DNA of 64,000 bases from Marinobacter mangrovi (GTDB lineage Bacteria; Pseudomonadota; Gammaproteobacteria; Pseudomonadales; Oleiphilaceae). The stretch lies in the NCBI RefSeq assembly GCF_016798325.1, contig NZ_JAERVO010000002.1:620001-684000 (forward strand), given 5' to 3'. Made by a program: the position numbers and the translations under genes. A model generated the notes under the pieces. It had not been told where the DNA came from. It saw only the letters and a program-made list of their open reading frames with translations, and did not search any database. Numbering within the stretch: position 1 is the stretch's first letter; the number at the start of each line of letters is the position of its first letter. Shown here in pieces: positions 1 to 7,595 of this stretch.

Positions 1-651
1 GAAAAGACCCAGGATGCCGTAGTCGTACCTCTGGACGCCGGTTGGAGTGATGTGGGGTCCTGGTCCGCGCTGTGGGAAATTCAGCCGCGGGATGAGCATG
101 GCAACGTCTGTCGGGGCGATGTCATCACCGAGGACGTATCCGGCTCCTACATCCATTCTGAGGGCCGTCTGATTGCGGCGCTGGGCATCAGTGACCATGT
201 TATCGTCGAGACCGATGACGTGGTCCTGGTGGCGGACCGTAACCGGGTTCAGGATGTGAAGAAGCTCGTCGCCCAGGTGAAGGCCCAGGGGCGCGCCGAG
301 CACCGCTTTCACAAGAAAGTCCATCGGCCCTGGGGAACCTACGAGGGTATTGCGATGGGCGAGCGCTTCCAGGTCAAGCGTATCACCGTCAATCCGGGCG
401 CGTCCCTCTCGCTGCAGAAACACCATCACAGGGCCGAGCACTGGGTCGTGGTCAGTGGGACCGCCAATGTGGTTCGCGGTGACGAGGAGATTCTGCTGAC
501 AGAAGATCAGTCCACATACATTCCCGTTGGCCACCGACACCGTCTGACCAATCCTGGAGTCATACCGCTGGAGTTGATCGAGGTCCAGACCGGGAGTTAT
601 CTCGGCGAAGACGATATTGTACGGTTCGCCGATACCTACAACCGGGTCTGA
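1..651 (+). CDS. manC: mannose-1-phosphate guanylyltransferase / mannose-6-phosphate isomerase, C-terminal part (partial at window edge)
   Basis: The reading frame is open from base 1 and stops at TGA 649-651, so only the last 216 residues are present and the start lies to the left of the window. The visible part begins near the end of the nucleotidyltransferase domain ([10 protein letters not shown]). It continues through the left-handed helix linker into a cupin domain with the type II phosphomannose isomerase signatures [19 protein letters not shown] and [15 protein letters not shown]. Bifunctional ManC/AlgA/CpsB enzymes isomerise fructose-6-phosphate to mannose-6-phosphate and make GDP-mannose from mannose-1-phosphate for surface polysaccharides. 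The following gene is unrelated, so any polysaccharide cluster would lie to the left. The family call is secure; which polysaccharide it serves cannot be seen. Confidence 0.93.
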   Translation, partial: EKTQDAVVVPLDAGWSDVGSWSALWEIQPRDEHGNVCRGDVITEDVSGSYIHSEGRLIAALGISDHVIVETDDVVLVADRNRVQDVKKLVAQVKAQGRAEHRFHKKVHRPWGTYEGIAMGERFQVKRITVNPGASLSLQKHHHRAEHWVVVSGTANVVRGDEEILLTEDQSTYIPVGHRHRLTNPGVIPLELIEVQTGSYLGEDDIVRFADTYNRV

Positions 652-659
652 CCCGCGTT

Positions 660-691
660 CGTAGCCGGGGTACAGGAGTTAACCGGCTACG
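660..691. other. intergenic hairpin after the manC-like gene
   Basis: A perfect 9-bp inverted repeat (CGTAGCCGG at 660-668, CCGGCTACG at 683-691) surrounds a 14-base loop just after the manC stop codon. No run of T follows on the + strand, so it is not a classical intrinsic terminator. It may be an mRNA 3'-end stabiliser or a Rho-assisted end. Confidence 0.4.
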
Positions 692-730
692 AGATCCATT
701 ATCCAGTCATACAGGTCAAAGGAGGACCTT

Positions 731-1753
731 ATGTCACAATGGCCAAGGAACCGGCCGCAAGCCCCTCGTTCGTCTTCTTCCGGCGCCTCGAGTCGCACTT
801 CCCATCTCACGTTGGCCTCTGTTTCACCGGGGTGGCACGCCTTTGCTGACTCGTTGGCCGTCGCCCTGATGCGCTCGTCGAGAGGAATCGTCTGGTTAAG
901 GGGAGAAGCCGGTTCGGGCAAGACCGAATTGCTGCGGGCTCACATCCCGCATTGGCCATTTCCCTCGGTGTGGATGGACTTGCGGAGAGAGTGTGAGGTG
1001 ATGGCGAGTCTCGAGCCGGCTGTGCCATCGGGCAATGAGGTGAGTCCGGCCCGGACGGTGTTGATCCTCGATGATATGTCGCCAGACGATCTGCTCTACC
1101 TGATGAAAGACCCCCTACATCCGGCGAGCGAGTTGTTGCTGTCTCACCCGGGCCCTGTGCTGTTGTCCAGTCGGGCTTCGGGGCAAGAGGATGCCCAGTC
1201 ACTGATGGCCCAATCCGGCCGTTCGGTCGACCCCATGGATATGCCGCCCTCTGGAATCGACCACCGGTTGAGCATTATAAGAGGCAAGCAGTCGGCGATT
1301 GAGCGCGAATGGCGTGTCGAGATCGACCCTGATGCGTTGCATCGAGCGGCCCGTGGACTTTCGCCCGAAGGGCCGGAGACGCCGGGTGGTTCGTTGCGTT
1401 GGCTGTCTGCGGCGGCGGCGCGTGTGGCGATGGTGGCCGAGCGGGGCGATCCGGCGTTGCGAAGTGTCGAGGCGCGTATCGAAGATCTTAACCGGGCCTT
1501 GTTATTGGCTCAGGCCCGCGGTGGCGACGTTGACTCGTTGGAGTACGACATCCGTCTGGCGGAGATCGAGCGGGCGGCGTACAGCGTCGACTGGCATGAA
1601 AAGGCGCGCCGCGGTGATTTGCGGACGGTGCGGGCTGTCGATGTGGAGCGGGAGATTGCCGCGGCACGTGGGGCAACGTTCAATGACGGCGGCCCGGATG
1701 TGCTGTGTCGGCAACCCCGGTGTTGTCCCGCACCAATTGCCGAAGACAGCTAG
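731..1753 (+). CDS. orphan P-loop ATPase-like protein of unknown function
   Basis: This 340-residue protein begins at an ATG preceded by a strong ribosome site (AAAGGAGG, about 6 bases upstream). A Walker A motif, GEAGSGKT, lies at about residues 58-65. A Walker B-like LILDD lies at about 111-115, so the first half looks like an AAA-type nucleotide-binding fold. The second half (about 230-320) is rich in Ala, Arg and Glu and probably forms coiled-coil helices. The tail holds two close Cys pairs (CRQPRCC). No partner gene identifies a role; the neighbours are a manC-like gene and a small hypothetical. It could belong to the STAND/AAA_16 kind of regulators or to ExeA-like ATPases, but I do not recognise the family. 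I infer that it binds ATP and nothing more. Confidence 0.6.
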   Translation: MSQWPRNRPQAPRSSSSGASSRTSHLTLASVSPGWHAFADSLAVALMRSSRGIVWLRGEAGSGKTELLRAHIPHWPFPSVWMDLRRECEVMASLEPAVPSGNEVSPARTVLILDDMSPDDLLYLMKDPLHPASELLLSHPGPVLLSSRASGQEDAQSLMAQSGRSVDPMDMPPSGIDHRLSIIRGKQSAIEREWRVEIDPDALHRAARGLSPEGPETPGGSLRWLSAAAARVAMVAERGDPALRSVEARIEDLNRALLLAQARGGDVDSLEYDIRLAEIERAAYSVDWHEKARRGDLRTVRAVDVEREIAAARGATFNDGGPDVLCRQPRCCPAPIAEDS

Positions 1754-1855
1754 CTGCGGCATTATGGCCGGATTTGGCGTTTCTCGGTGCTGCGAGAGCG
1801 GTCGTTCTCGTGCCGTCGCATTGAGCGTCGTTATTCGAAGGTTTGATGTCCCGCT

Positions 1856-2230
1856 ATGAACGATCTGGAAATTTACGTGCGTGAACTGGATACAGCCCGG
1901 CTGGAAACCTGGCTGGCCGAATCCCTGGATGGCCTGGCGATGGCCGCTGTCGGCAGTGTCGGTGTTGCTAAAGGTAAGGGCTATTATCAGGGCGTGCCGG
2001 TACGCGTTTCGTTATACCCCGGTGCCTTTTCCAAACATTTCACCAGCGTCGTACTGGAAGGCGACGAGCTGCCATGGCGTTCGGATCTGGACTGTGCCCG
2101 TAATGCCTGGCGTCGTCTTGACGTGGAAGTTCGGTGCAGCCCGGGCGACTGGAAGGAAGGGGATCCCGTGCAGGATGAAAAATGGTGGCGACTGGATCAC
2201 CGGGGCGAGCAGATGGTGAACTGGAATTGA
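1856..2230 (+). CDS. conserved-looking small hypothetical protein
   Basis: A 124-residue acidic protein with no signal peptide, membrane segment or cysteine cluster beyond two isolated Cys. It is rich in Trp and charged residues, with a C-terminal WWRLDHRGEQMVNWN. The ribosome site in front of the ATG is weak. The reading frame ends just before a 13-bp perfect hairpin that serves as a terminator, which supports it being a real transcription unit, possibly together with the preceding P-loop gene (102-bp gap). I do not recognise the family. An overlapping + frame covering 1881-2219 is less protein-like. Confidence 0.55.
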   Translation: MNDLEIYVRELDTARLETWLAESLDGLAMAAVGSVGVAKGKGYYQGVPVRVSLYPGAFSKHFTSVVLEGDELPWRSDLDCARNAWRRLDVEVRCSPGDWKEGDPVQDEKWWRLDHRGEQMVNWN

Positions 2231-2244
2231 ATGGCCTGAGGTAA

Positions 2245-2276
2245 ATGGGAATCCCGAGCCACGTCGGGATTCCCAT
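2245..2276. terminator. bidirectional hairpin terminator
   Basis: A perfect 13-bp stem (2245-2257 with 2264-2276) and 6-base loop lie exactly between two convergent genes. The tail is only weakly T-rich on either strand, but the placement fits a shared terminator. Confidence 0.7.
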
Positions 2277-2295
2277 GGATTTGCAGTCGTTTCCG

Positions 2296-2820
2296 TCAGT
2301 CTTCCAGGATGCTGACGTTGTCCGCCTGCAGACCTTTGTCGGCCTGAACGACGTTGAAGCGCACCAGTTGGCCCTGGCGCAGAACGCGACGACCGCGGCC
2401 GCGAATGGCGCGGAAGTGGACGAAGACCTCATCACCGCTTTCGCGGACAATAAAGCCAAAGCCTTTCTTCACATTGAACCACTTAACGGTTCCTTCCTCA
2501 TTGCCTTCCGGCCCGAAATCATCCTCCATGCCATCGCTGGCGGGACGGTCATTCTGGCTGCCGCTGGCGGATTTGCTTTGGGTCAGCGCCACGGCCAGGA
2601 AGCCGGCGATGCCAAACAGGATCAGGGCGATCACGTAGGCGGCGATACCTTGCGCGCTGCCGAGCACAAAGGTGGGGTTGTCGGCGACATCATTGGTGCC
2701 CGATTGCGACAGGATCTGGAAAAGTTCCGGTGTAAAGGTGACCAGGAAAAAGGCCAGGACGAACGGGGCCGGAATAGCGATCAGCAGGGCTACCAGAATC
2801 GCTTTCTGTGGATTACGCAT
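2296..2820 (-). CDS. membrane-anchored cold-shock-domain protein
   Basis: The protein has 174 residues. Two hydrophobic segments (about 8-28 and 57-80) are followed by a polar, disordered linker (81-108) and then a complete cold-shock domain (about 109-174). The domain starts [15 protein letters not shown] and carries the RNP1-like KGFGFI (119-124) and RNP2-like VFVHF (132-136) nucleic-acid-binding motifs. Ordinary Csp proteins are about 70 residues and soluble, so the N-terminal membrane part is an addition seen in only some gammaproteobacteria. The topology that puts the OB fold in the cytoplasm is inferred. The likely role is binding single-stranded RNA or DNA near the inner membrane; the target is unknown. 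The gene stands alone, convergent with the preceding hypothetical gene. Confidence 0.85.
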   Translation of the reverse strand: MRNPQKAILVALLIAIPAPFVLAFFLVTFTPELFQILSQSGTNDVADNPTFVLGSAQGIAAYVIALILFGIAGFLAVALTQSKSASGSQNDRPASDGMEDDFGPEGNEEGTVKWFNVKKGFGFIVRESGDEVFVHFRAIRGRGRRVLRQGQLVRFNVVQADKGLQADNVSILED

Positions 2821-3021
2821 TGGACGACTTATTCTCCCATCAATCGATCAATCAAAAACATAAGGGCGCCTGAATCACGTAAAATAGGGGCTCAGGCGTA
2901 ACAAAATGCAGAGGTTCCAGGCGACCACAGTAGCCGGATTGGCCGGGTAGCCCATCTGCAAGCGCAGCATCATAACAGATCAGTCTGTGGACGACCCACC
3001 CCAGAGCAGGAGTTCCGTCAC

Positions 3022-3240
3022 ATGAATTGGGAAGAACTGGAAGCACGAATGGTGGAACTGGAAACCCGTGTGGCCTTCCAGGACGACGTGATAGCCACCC
3101 TGAGCGACCAATTGTCACGTCAGGAGATCGACATGCGGGAGCTTTGGGAGGCCAAGAGGCTGCTCAAGAAACAGTTGGAAGCGGTGTCGCCCTCCAACAT
3201 CAAGCGGGAAGAGGAAGAAGCGCCACCACCGCATTATTGA
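3022..3240 (+). CDS. slyX: SlyX family protein
   Basis: This 72-residue protein is an almost uninterrupted coiled coil (MNWEELEARMVELETRVAFQ to about residue 55) with a conserved-looking PPHY ending. Length and both ends match SlyX, a small cytoplasmic protein of unknown biochemical function widespread in gammaproteobacteria. GGAG lies about 9 bases before the ATG. It is monocistronic and is followed immediately by two palindromic repeat elements that separate it from the convergent dapE. Confidence 0.85.
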   Translation: MNWEELEARMVELETRVAFQDDVIATLSDQLSRQEIDMRELWEAKRLLKKQLEAVSPSNIKREEEEAPPPHY

Positions 3241-3258
3241 GGTTGCGCGGGATTTTGC

Positions 3259-3337
3259 GGGCACCTGGCGGCGCCTCAGAAGCGAAAGCATCTGCTACAT
3301 GCTCGAGTTGGCTGACCAATGTAGCCGATGCTTCAGC
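3259..3337. repeat. palindromic repeat family B, copy 1
   Basis: The segment starting GGGCACC and containing GGCGCCTCAGAAGCGAAAGC is nearly identical to a stretch at 63825-63907 and again at the right edge. Its arms (3279-3300 and 3319-3337) are imperfect inverted repeats ending in GCTACAT and ATGTAGC. It lies intergenically, directly beside a family A element. Confidence 0.75.
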
Positions 3338-3340
3338 GGG

Positions 3341-3502
3341 GTAGTTGGGCTGACACAGGAAGCCCAACAAACCGGGTTTACGGCCAATCTCATTCAATAC
3401 CGGCCAAGCCGGTTTTTAAAACCCAAGCGCTAGGCATGTCCGCGATAACGGGAACATCCGGTGCCCACTTCTTGTTGGGCTTCCTGTGTCAGCCCAACCT
3501 AC
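3341..3502. repeat. REP/BIME-like element family A, copy 1
   Basis: Two 26-bp arms (3345-3370 and 3472-3497) are perfect inverted repeats of each other. Each arm is itself a hairpin with TTGGGCT facing AGCCCAA. Three more elements with the same arms occur at 4747-4887, 28360-28515 and 28568-28723. The core of this copy shares the CGCGATAAC stretch with the copies near 28.4 kb. The structure is that of a bacterial interspersed mosaic element or small MITE. Confidence 0.85.
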
Positions 3503-3528
3503 CGGATCGCGGCCGTGATCACCGGCGT

Positions 3529-4701
<1,173 letters not shown>

Positions 4702-4746
4702 TTAACCGAATGTTTAGTACGGGCCGTGGCTTCTTGCGAGAGGCCG

Positions 4747-4887
4747 GTAGGTTGGGCTGACGAAGGAAGCCCAACAATTCTCGACTTGCAGCCGGTTGGA
4801 TGCCATCCGCGTTCATAGCGGAAACTGTTTGCGTTCAGTACCTTAGGGCGCTCACCCCGTTGGGCTTCCTTCGTCAGCCCAACCTAC
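4747..4887. repeat. REP/BIME-like element family A, copy 2
   Basis: The arms 4747-4775 and 4859-4887 are perfect 29-bp inverted repeats beginning GTAGGTTGGGCTGAC. The core differs from the other copies. It occupies most of the 253-bp gap between dapD and dapE, where it could act on transcript processing inside the operon. Confidence 0.85.
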
Positions 4888-4915
4888 GGTGATTTAGCGC
4901 CCCTCCGGCAAACAA

Positions 4916-5944
4916 TCAATTATTCGCGTGCAACGCCTCGTTCAGTTCGATCGCGGTCTTGTTGGTCTTGCACTCCACCGCGCCGTTCTGGGAGTTGCGG
5001 CGGAACAACAGGTCCGGCTTGCCGGCCAGGTCCCGCGCCTTGACCGTCTGAACCACCTCGTTCTTGTCGTCCAGCACAGCAACCTTGGTGCCGGCGGTGA
5101 TGTACAGGCCGGCTTCAACGGTGGTGCGGTCGCCCAGCGGAATGCCGATGCCGGCATTCGCGCCGATCAGGCAGTTCTCGCCGACGGCGATGATGATGTT
5201 GCCGCCACCGGACAGGGTGCCCATGGTCGAGCAGCCACCGCCCAGGTCTGATCCTTTGCCAACCATGACTCCGGCGGAGATCCGGCCTTCGATCATGCTG
5301 GTGCCTTCGGTACCGGCGTTGAAGTTGATGAAGCCCTCGTGCATGACGGTGGTGCCTTCGCCCACGTAGGCGCCCAGGCGAACCCGGGCGGTATCCGCGA
5401 TACGAACGCCGCGCGGCACCACGTAGTCGGTCATCTGCGGGAATTTGTCGACGGACTTCACTTCCAGCAGGCGGTCTTCCGTCCGGGCATCCATCTGGCG
5501 GTCAGCCAGCTCGTTCAGATCAATCGCGCCCTCGCTGGTCCAGGCCACGTTGGGCAGCAGGCCGAAGATGCCGTCCAGCTTGAGTCCGTGCGGCTTAACC
5601 AGGCGATGGGAGATCAGGTGCAGCTTGAGGTAGACTTCCGGGGTGCTGGAGGCGGTGTCGTCGGTATCCAGCAGTGTGACGACGGCCGGGCGTTTGCTGC
5701 CGGCGGCTTTCTCGGCCAGGCGGGCCTGGTCGTCCTGTCCGGCGCTGCGCAGGGCCTCTGCAAACTGGGTTAGCTGTGCTGCATCGGCTTCAATAGCCTG
5801 GTTGCCGCCCTGATATCCCAGCGTGTTGGATGCGATTTCCCGGATGGTCGCCTCCGGCATATACAGGGGCTTCTGGTAAAACGTTTCCAGCCACTCGCCC
5901 TTGCTGTTCTGGGTGCCGATGCCGATGCCGAATGCGAAACTCAT
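4916..5944 (-). CDS. dapD: 2,3,4,5-tetrahydropyridine-2,6-dicarboxylate N-succinyltransferase
   Basis: DapD transfers succinyl from succinyl-CoA to tetrahydrodipicolinate. The protein has 342 residues, the length of the long Pseudomonas/actinobacterial-type DapD rather than the 274-residue E. coli form. The C-terminal half contains the left-handed beta-helix hexapeptide region (about 180-300), including GVRIADTARVRLGAYVGEGT and a Gly-rich GGGCSTMGTLSGGGN loop. A good ribosome site (AAGGAGC) precedes the ATG. It lies in the leftward dap cluster between the YffB-like gene and dapE, and it supplies the substrate acted on by the neighbouring DapC and then DapE. Confidence 0.95.
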   Translation of the reverse strand: MSFAFGIGIGTQNSKGEWLETFYQKPLYMPEATIREIASNTLGYQGGNQAIEADAAQLTQFAEALRSAGQDDQARLAEKAAGSKRPAVVTLLDTDDTASSTPEVYLKLHLISHRLVKPHGLKLDGIFGLLPNVAWTSEGAIDLNELADRQMDARTEDRLLEVKSVDKFPQMTDYVVPRGVRIADTARVRLGAYVGEGTTVMHEGFINFNAGTEGTSMIEGRISAGVMVGKGSDLGGGCSTMGTLSGGGNIIIAVGENCLIGANAGIGIPLGDRTTVEAGLYITAGTKVAVLDDKNEVVQTVKARDLAGKPDLLFRRNSQNGAVECKTNKTAIELNEALHANN

Positions 5945-6031
5945 GGGGTTAATGCTCCTTGATCAGTAAACGGTTGCTTCGGGCGCCGCGAGGCGCCCGG
6001 ATTATCCTGAAACGGGATCTGAAAATAGGTT

Positions 6032-6373
6032 TCAGCCGATGAGGCGGGTCCAGTCGTCGGCCTTGAAGCCGACATGAATCTGGCCTTTCAGCTCAACGAC
6101 AGGCCGCTTGATGATGGACGGATTCTCCATCATGACTGCCAGCGCGGAATCGCGGTCTATGTTATCACGAACGTCATCCGGCAGCTTGCGCCAGGTAGTG
6201 CCGCGGCGGTTCAGCAGGATTTCCCAGCCCACCTGTTTTTCCCAGCTGGCCAGCCGATCCTCGTCAACGCCTTCCTTCTTGAAATCGTGGAAGGTGTAGC
6301 TCTGGTCAGCGTTGTCCAGAAACTTGAGGGCTTTCTTGACCGTATCGCAGTTTTTGATGCCGTAGATGTCCAT
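6032..6373 (-). CDS. yffB: ArsC/Spx family protein (YffB type)
   Basis: A 113-residue thioredoxin-fold protein beginning MDIYGIKNCDTVKKALKFL, with a single N-terminal cysteine (C9) in the position of the ArsC active site. The ATG at 6373 is chosen because the family starts exactly there, because it sits 5 bases after the dapC stop codon, and because AGGAG lies 12 bases upstream. A longer in-frame start at 6427 would overlap dapC. Family members include arsenate reductase and RNA-polymerase-binding Spx/MgsR proteins. The gammaproteobacterial YffB next to dapE is thought to use glutathione but its substrate is not established. The close spacing implies cotranscription with dapC and dapD. Confidence 0.9.
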   Translation of the reverse strand: MDIYGIKNCDTVKKALKFLDNADQSYTFHDFKKEGVDEDRLASWEKQVGWEILLNRRGTTWRKLPDDVRDNIDRDSALAVMMENPSIIKRPVVELKGQIHVGFKADDWTRLIG

Positions 6374-6378
6374 GGGCC

Positions 6379-7575
6379 TTACTGCTCCTGAATGAAGGTA
6401 CGGATGCGTTCGGCGGCCTCGATGCATTCGGCCAGCGGTGCAACCAGCGCCATACGGATTCGGTTTTCCCCTGGGTTTCGTCCGTTCACGTCGCGGGACA
6501 GGTAGCGTCCCGGCAGTACATGAACGTTCTGCTGGGCCGCCAGGTCACGGGCGAAGATGTCATCGGCGAAGGGTGTCTCTGGCCACAGGTAGAAGCCGGC
6601 ATCCGGGGCCGATACGCGCATCACCTCGGACAGGATGGGCACTACCGCATCGAATTTCTCGCGATAGGCGGCGCGATTTTCCCGGACGTGATCTTCATCC
6701 TGCCAGGCGGCGATGCTGGCCAGTTGGTGCTGGATCGGCATGGACGAGCCGTGATAGGTGCGGTAGCGCAGGTATTCCTTGAGCACTTGGGCGTCGCCAG
6801 CCACGAAGCCCGAACGCAGGCCCGGCAGGTTGCTGCGTTTCGACAGACTGTGGAAGACAATGCAGCGCGCATAGTCATCGCGACCGATAGCGGCGCAGGT
6901 CTGAAGCAGGCCTTCCGGGGGATTGTTCTCGTCCGGATAGAGTTCGGAATAGCACTCATCCGAAGCAATCAGGAAATCGTGCCGGTCAGCCAGCTCGATC
7001 AGCCGCTTGAGCGTATCCCGGGGAATGACGCTGCCGCTCGGGTTACCCGGCGAGCACAGGTACAGGATCTGGCAGCGATCCCAGACCTCGCTGGTCACCG
7101 CTTCGAAATCCGGGATGAAATGATTGTCCGCCTCGCAGGGCAGGAAATGCGGCTCGGCGCCAGCGAGAAACGCGGCCCCCTCATAGATCTGGTAGAACGG
7201 GTTGGGCATAACCACTTTCGCACCCGGAATGGGGTTCACGACGGCTTGGGCGAGGGAGAAGATGGCCTCCCGCGTGCCGTTTACGGGAATGATGTGATCG
7301 GCTGCTGTCAGCGTGCCCGGCGTCAGCTCAAAGCGTGCCGTGGCCCAGTCGGCGATGGTCTGGCGCAGCTCTTCCATCCCTTTGGTCGTCGGGTAGTTGG
7401 CCAGACGGTCCAGGTTGTCACGCACCACGTCCTTTACGAACGAGGGCGCGGCGTGCTTGGGCTCACCAATGCCCAGGGCGATCGGTGCGAGCGACGCGGG
7501 CGGCGTGATGCCGGCCTTGAGTTGCGCCAGTTTCTCAAACGGGTAGGGATGAAGACGGTCGAGATTCGGATTCAT
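6379..7575 (-). CDS. dapC: succinyldiaminopimelate transaminase
   Basis: A 398-residue fold-type I PLP aminotransferase. The PLP lysine lies in FHSLSKRSNLPGLRSG. The family DapC signatures are the N-terminal MNPNLDRLHPYPFEKLAQL and the NPFYQIYEGAAFLAGA, CSPGNPSGSVI and SDECYSELY segments. DapC converts N-succinyl-2-amino-6-ketopimelate to N-succinyl-LL-DAP using glutamate, between DapD and DapE. Position 7575 is taken as the start since the family begins at MNPNL; an upstream in-frame start would overlap glnD. The gene is read leftward 20 bases after glnD and 5 bases before the yffB-like gene, so nitrogen control and lysine synthesis are physically coupled here. Confidence 0.92.
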   Translation of the reverse strand: MNPNLDRLHPYPFEKLAQLKAGITPPASLAPIALGIGEPKHAAPSFVKDVVRDNLDRLANYPTTKGMEELRQTIADWATARFELTPGTLTAADHIIPVNGTREAIFSLAQAVVNPIPGAKVVMPNPFYQIYEGAAFLAGAEPHFLPCEADNHFIPDFEAVTSEVWDRCQILYLCSPGNPSGSVIPRDTLKRLIELADRHDFLIASDECYSELYPDENNPPEGLLQTCAAIGRDDYARCIVFHSLSKRSNLPGLRSGFVAGDAQVLKEYLRYRTYHGSSMPIQHQLASIAAWQDEDHVRENRAAYREKFDAVVPILSEVMRVSAPDAGFYLWPETPFADDIFARDLAAQQNVHVLPGRYLSRDVNGRNPGENRIRMALVAPLAECIEAAERIRTFIQEQ

Positions 7576-7595
7576 GCTTGGTTCTCTGGGAAAAT

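Noticed and set aside
1299-1859. 186-codon + strand frame overlapping the P-loop gene
   Set aside because: Arg/Trp/Cys-rich translation with no family resemblance; the frame at 731 has the strong ribosome site and the Walker motifs.
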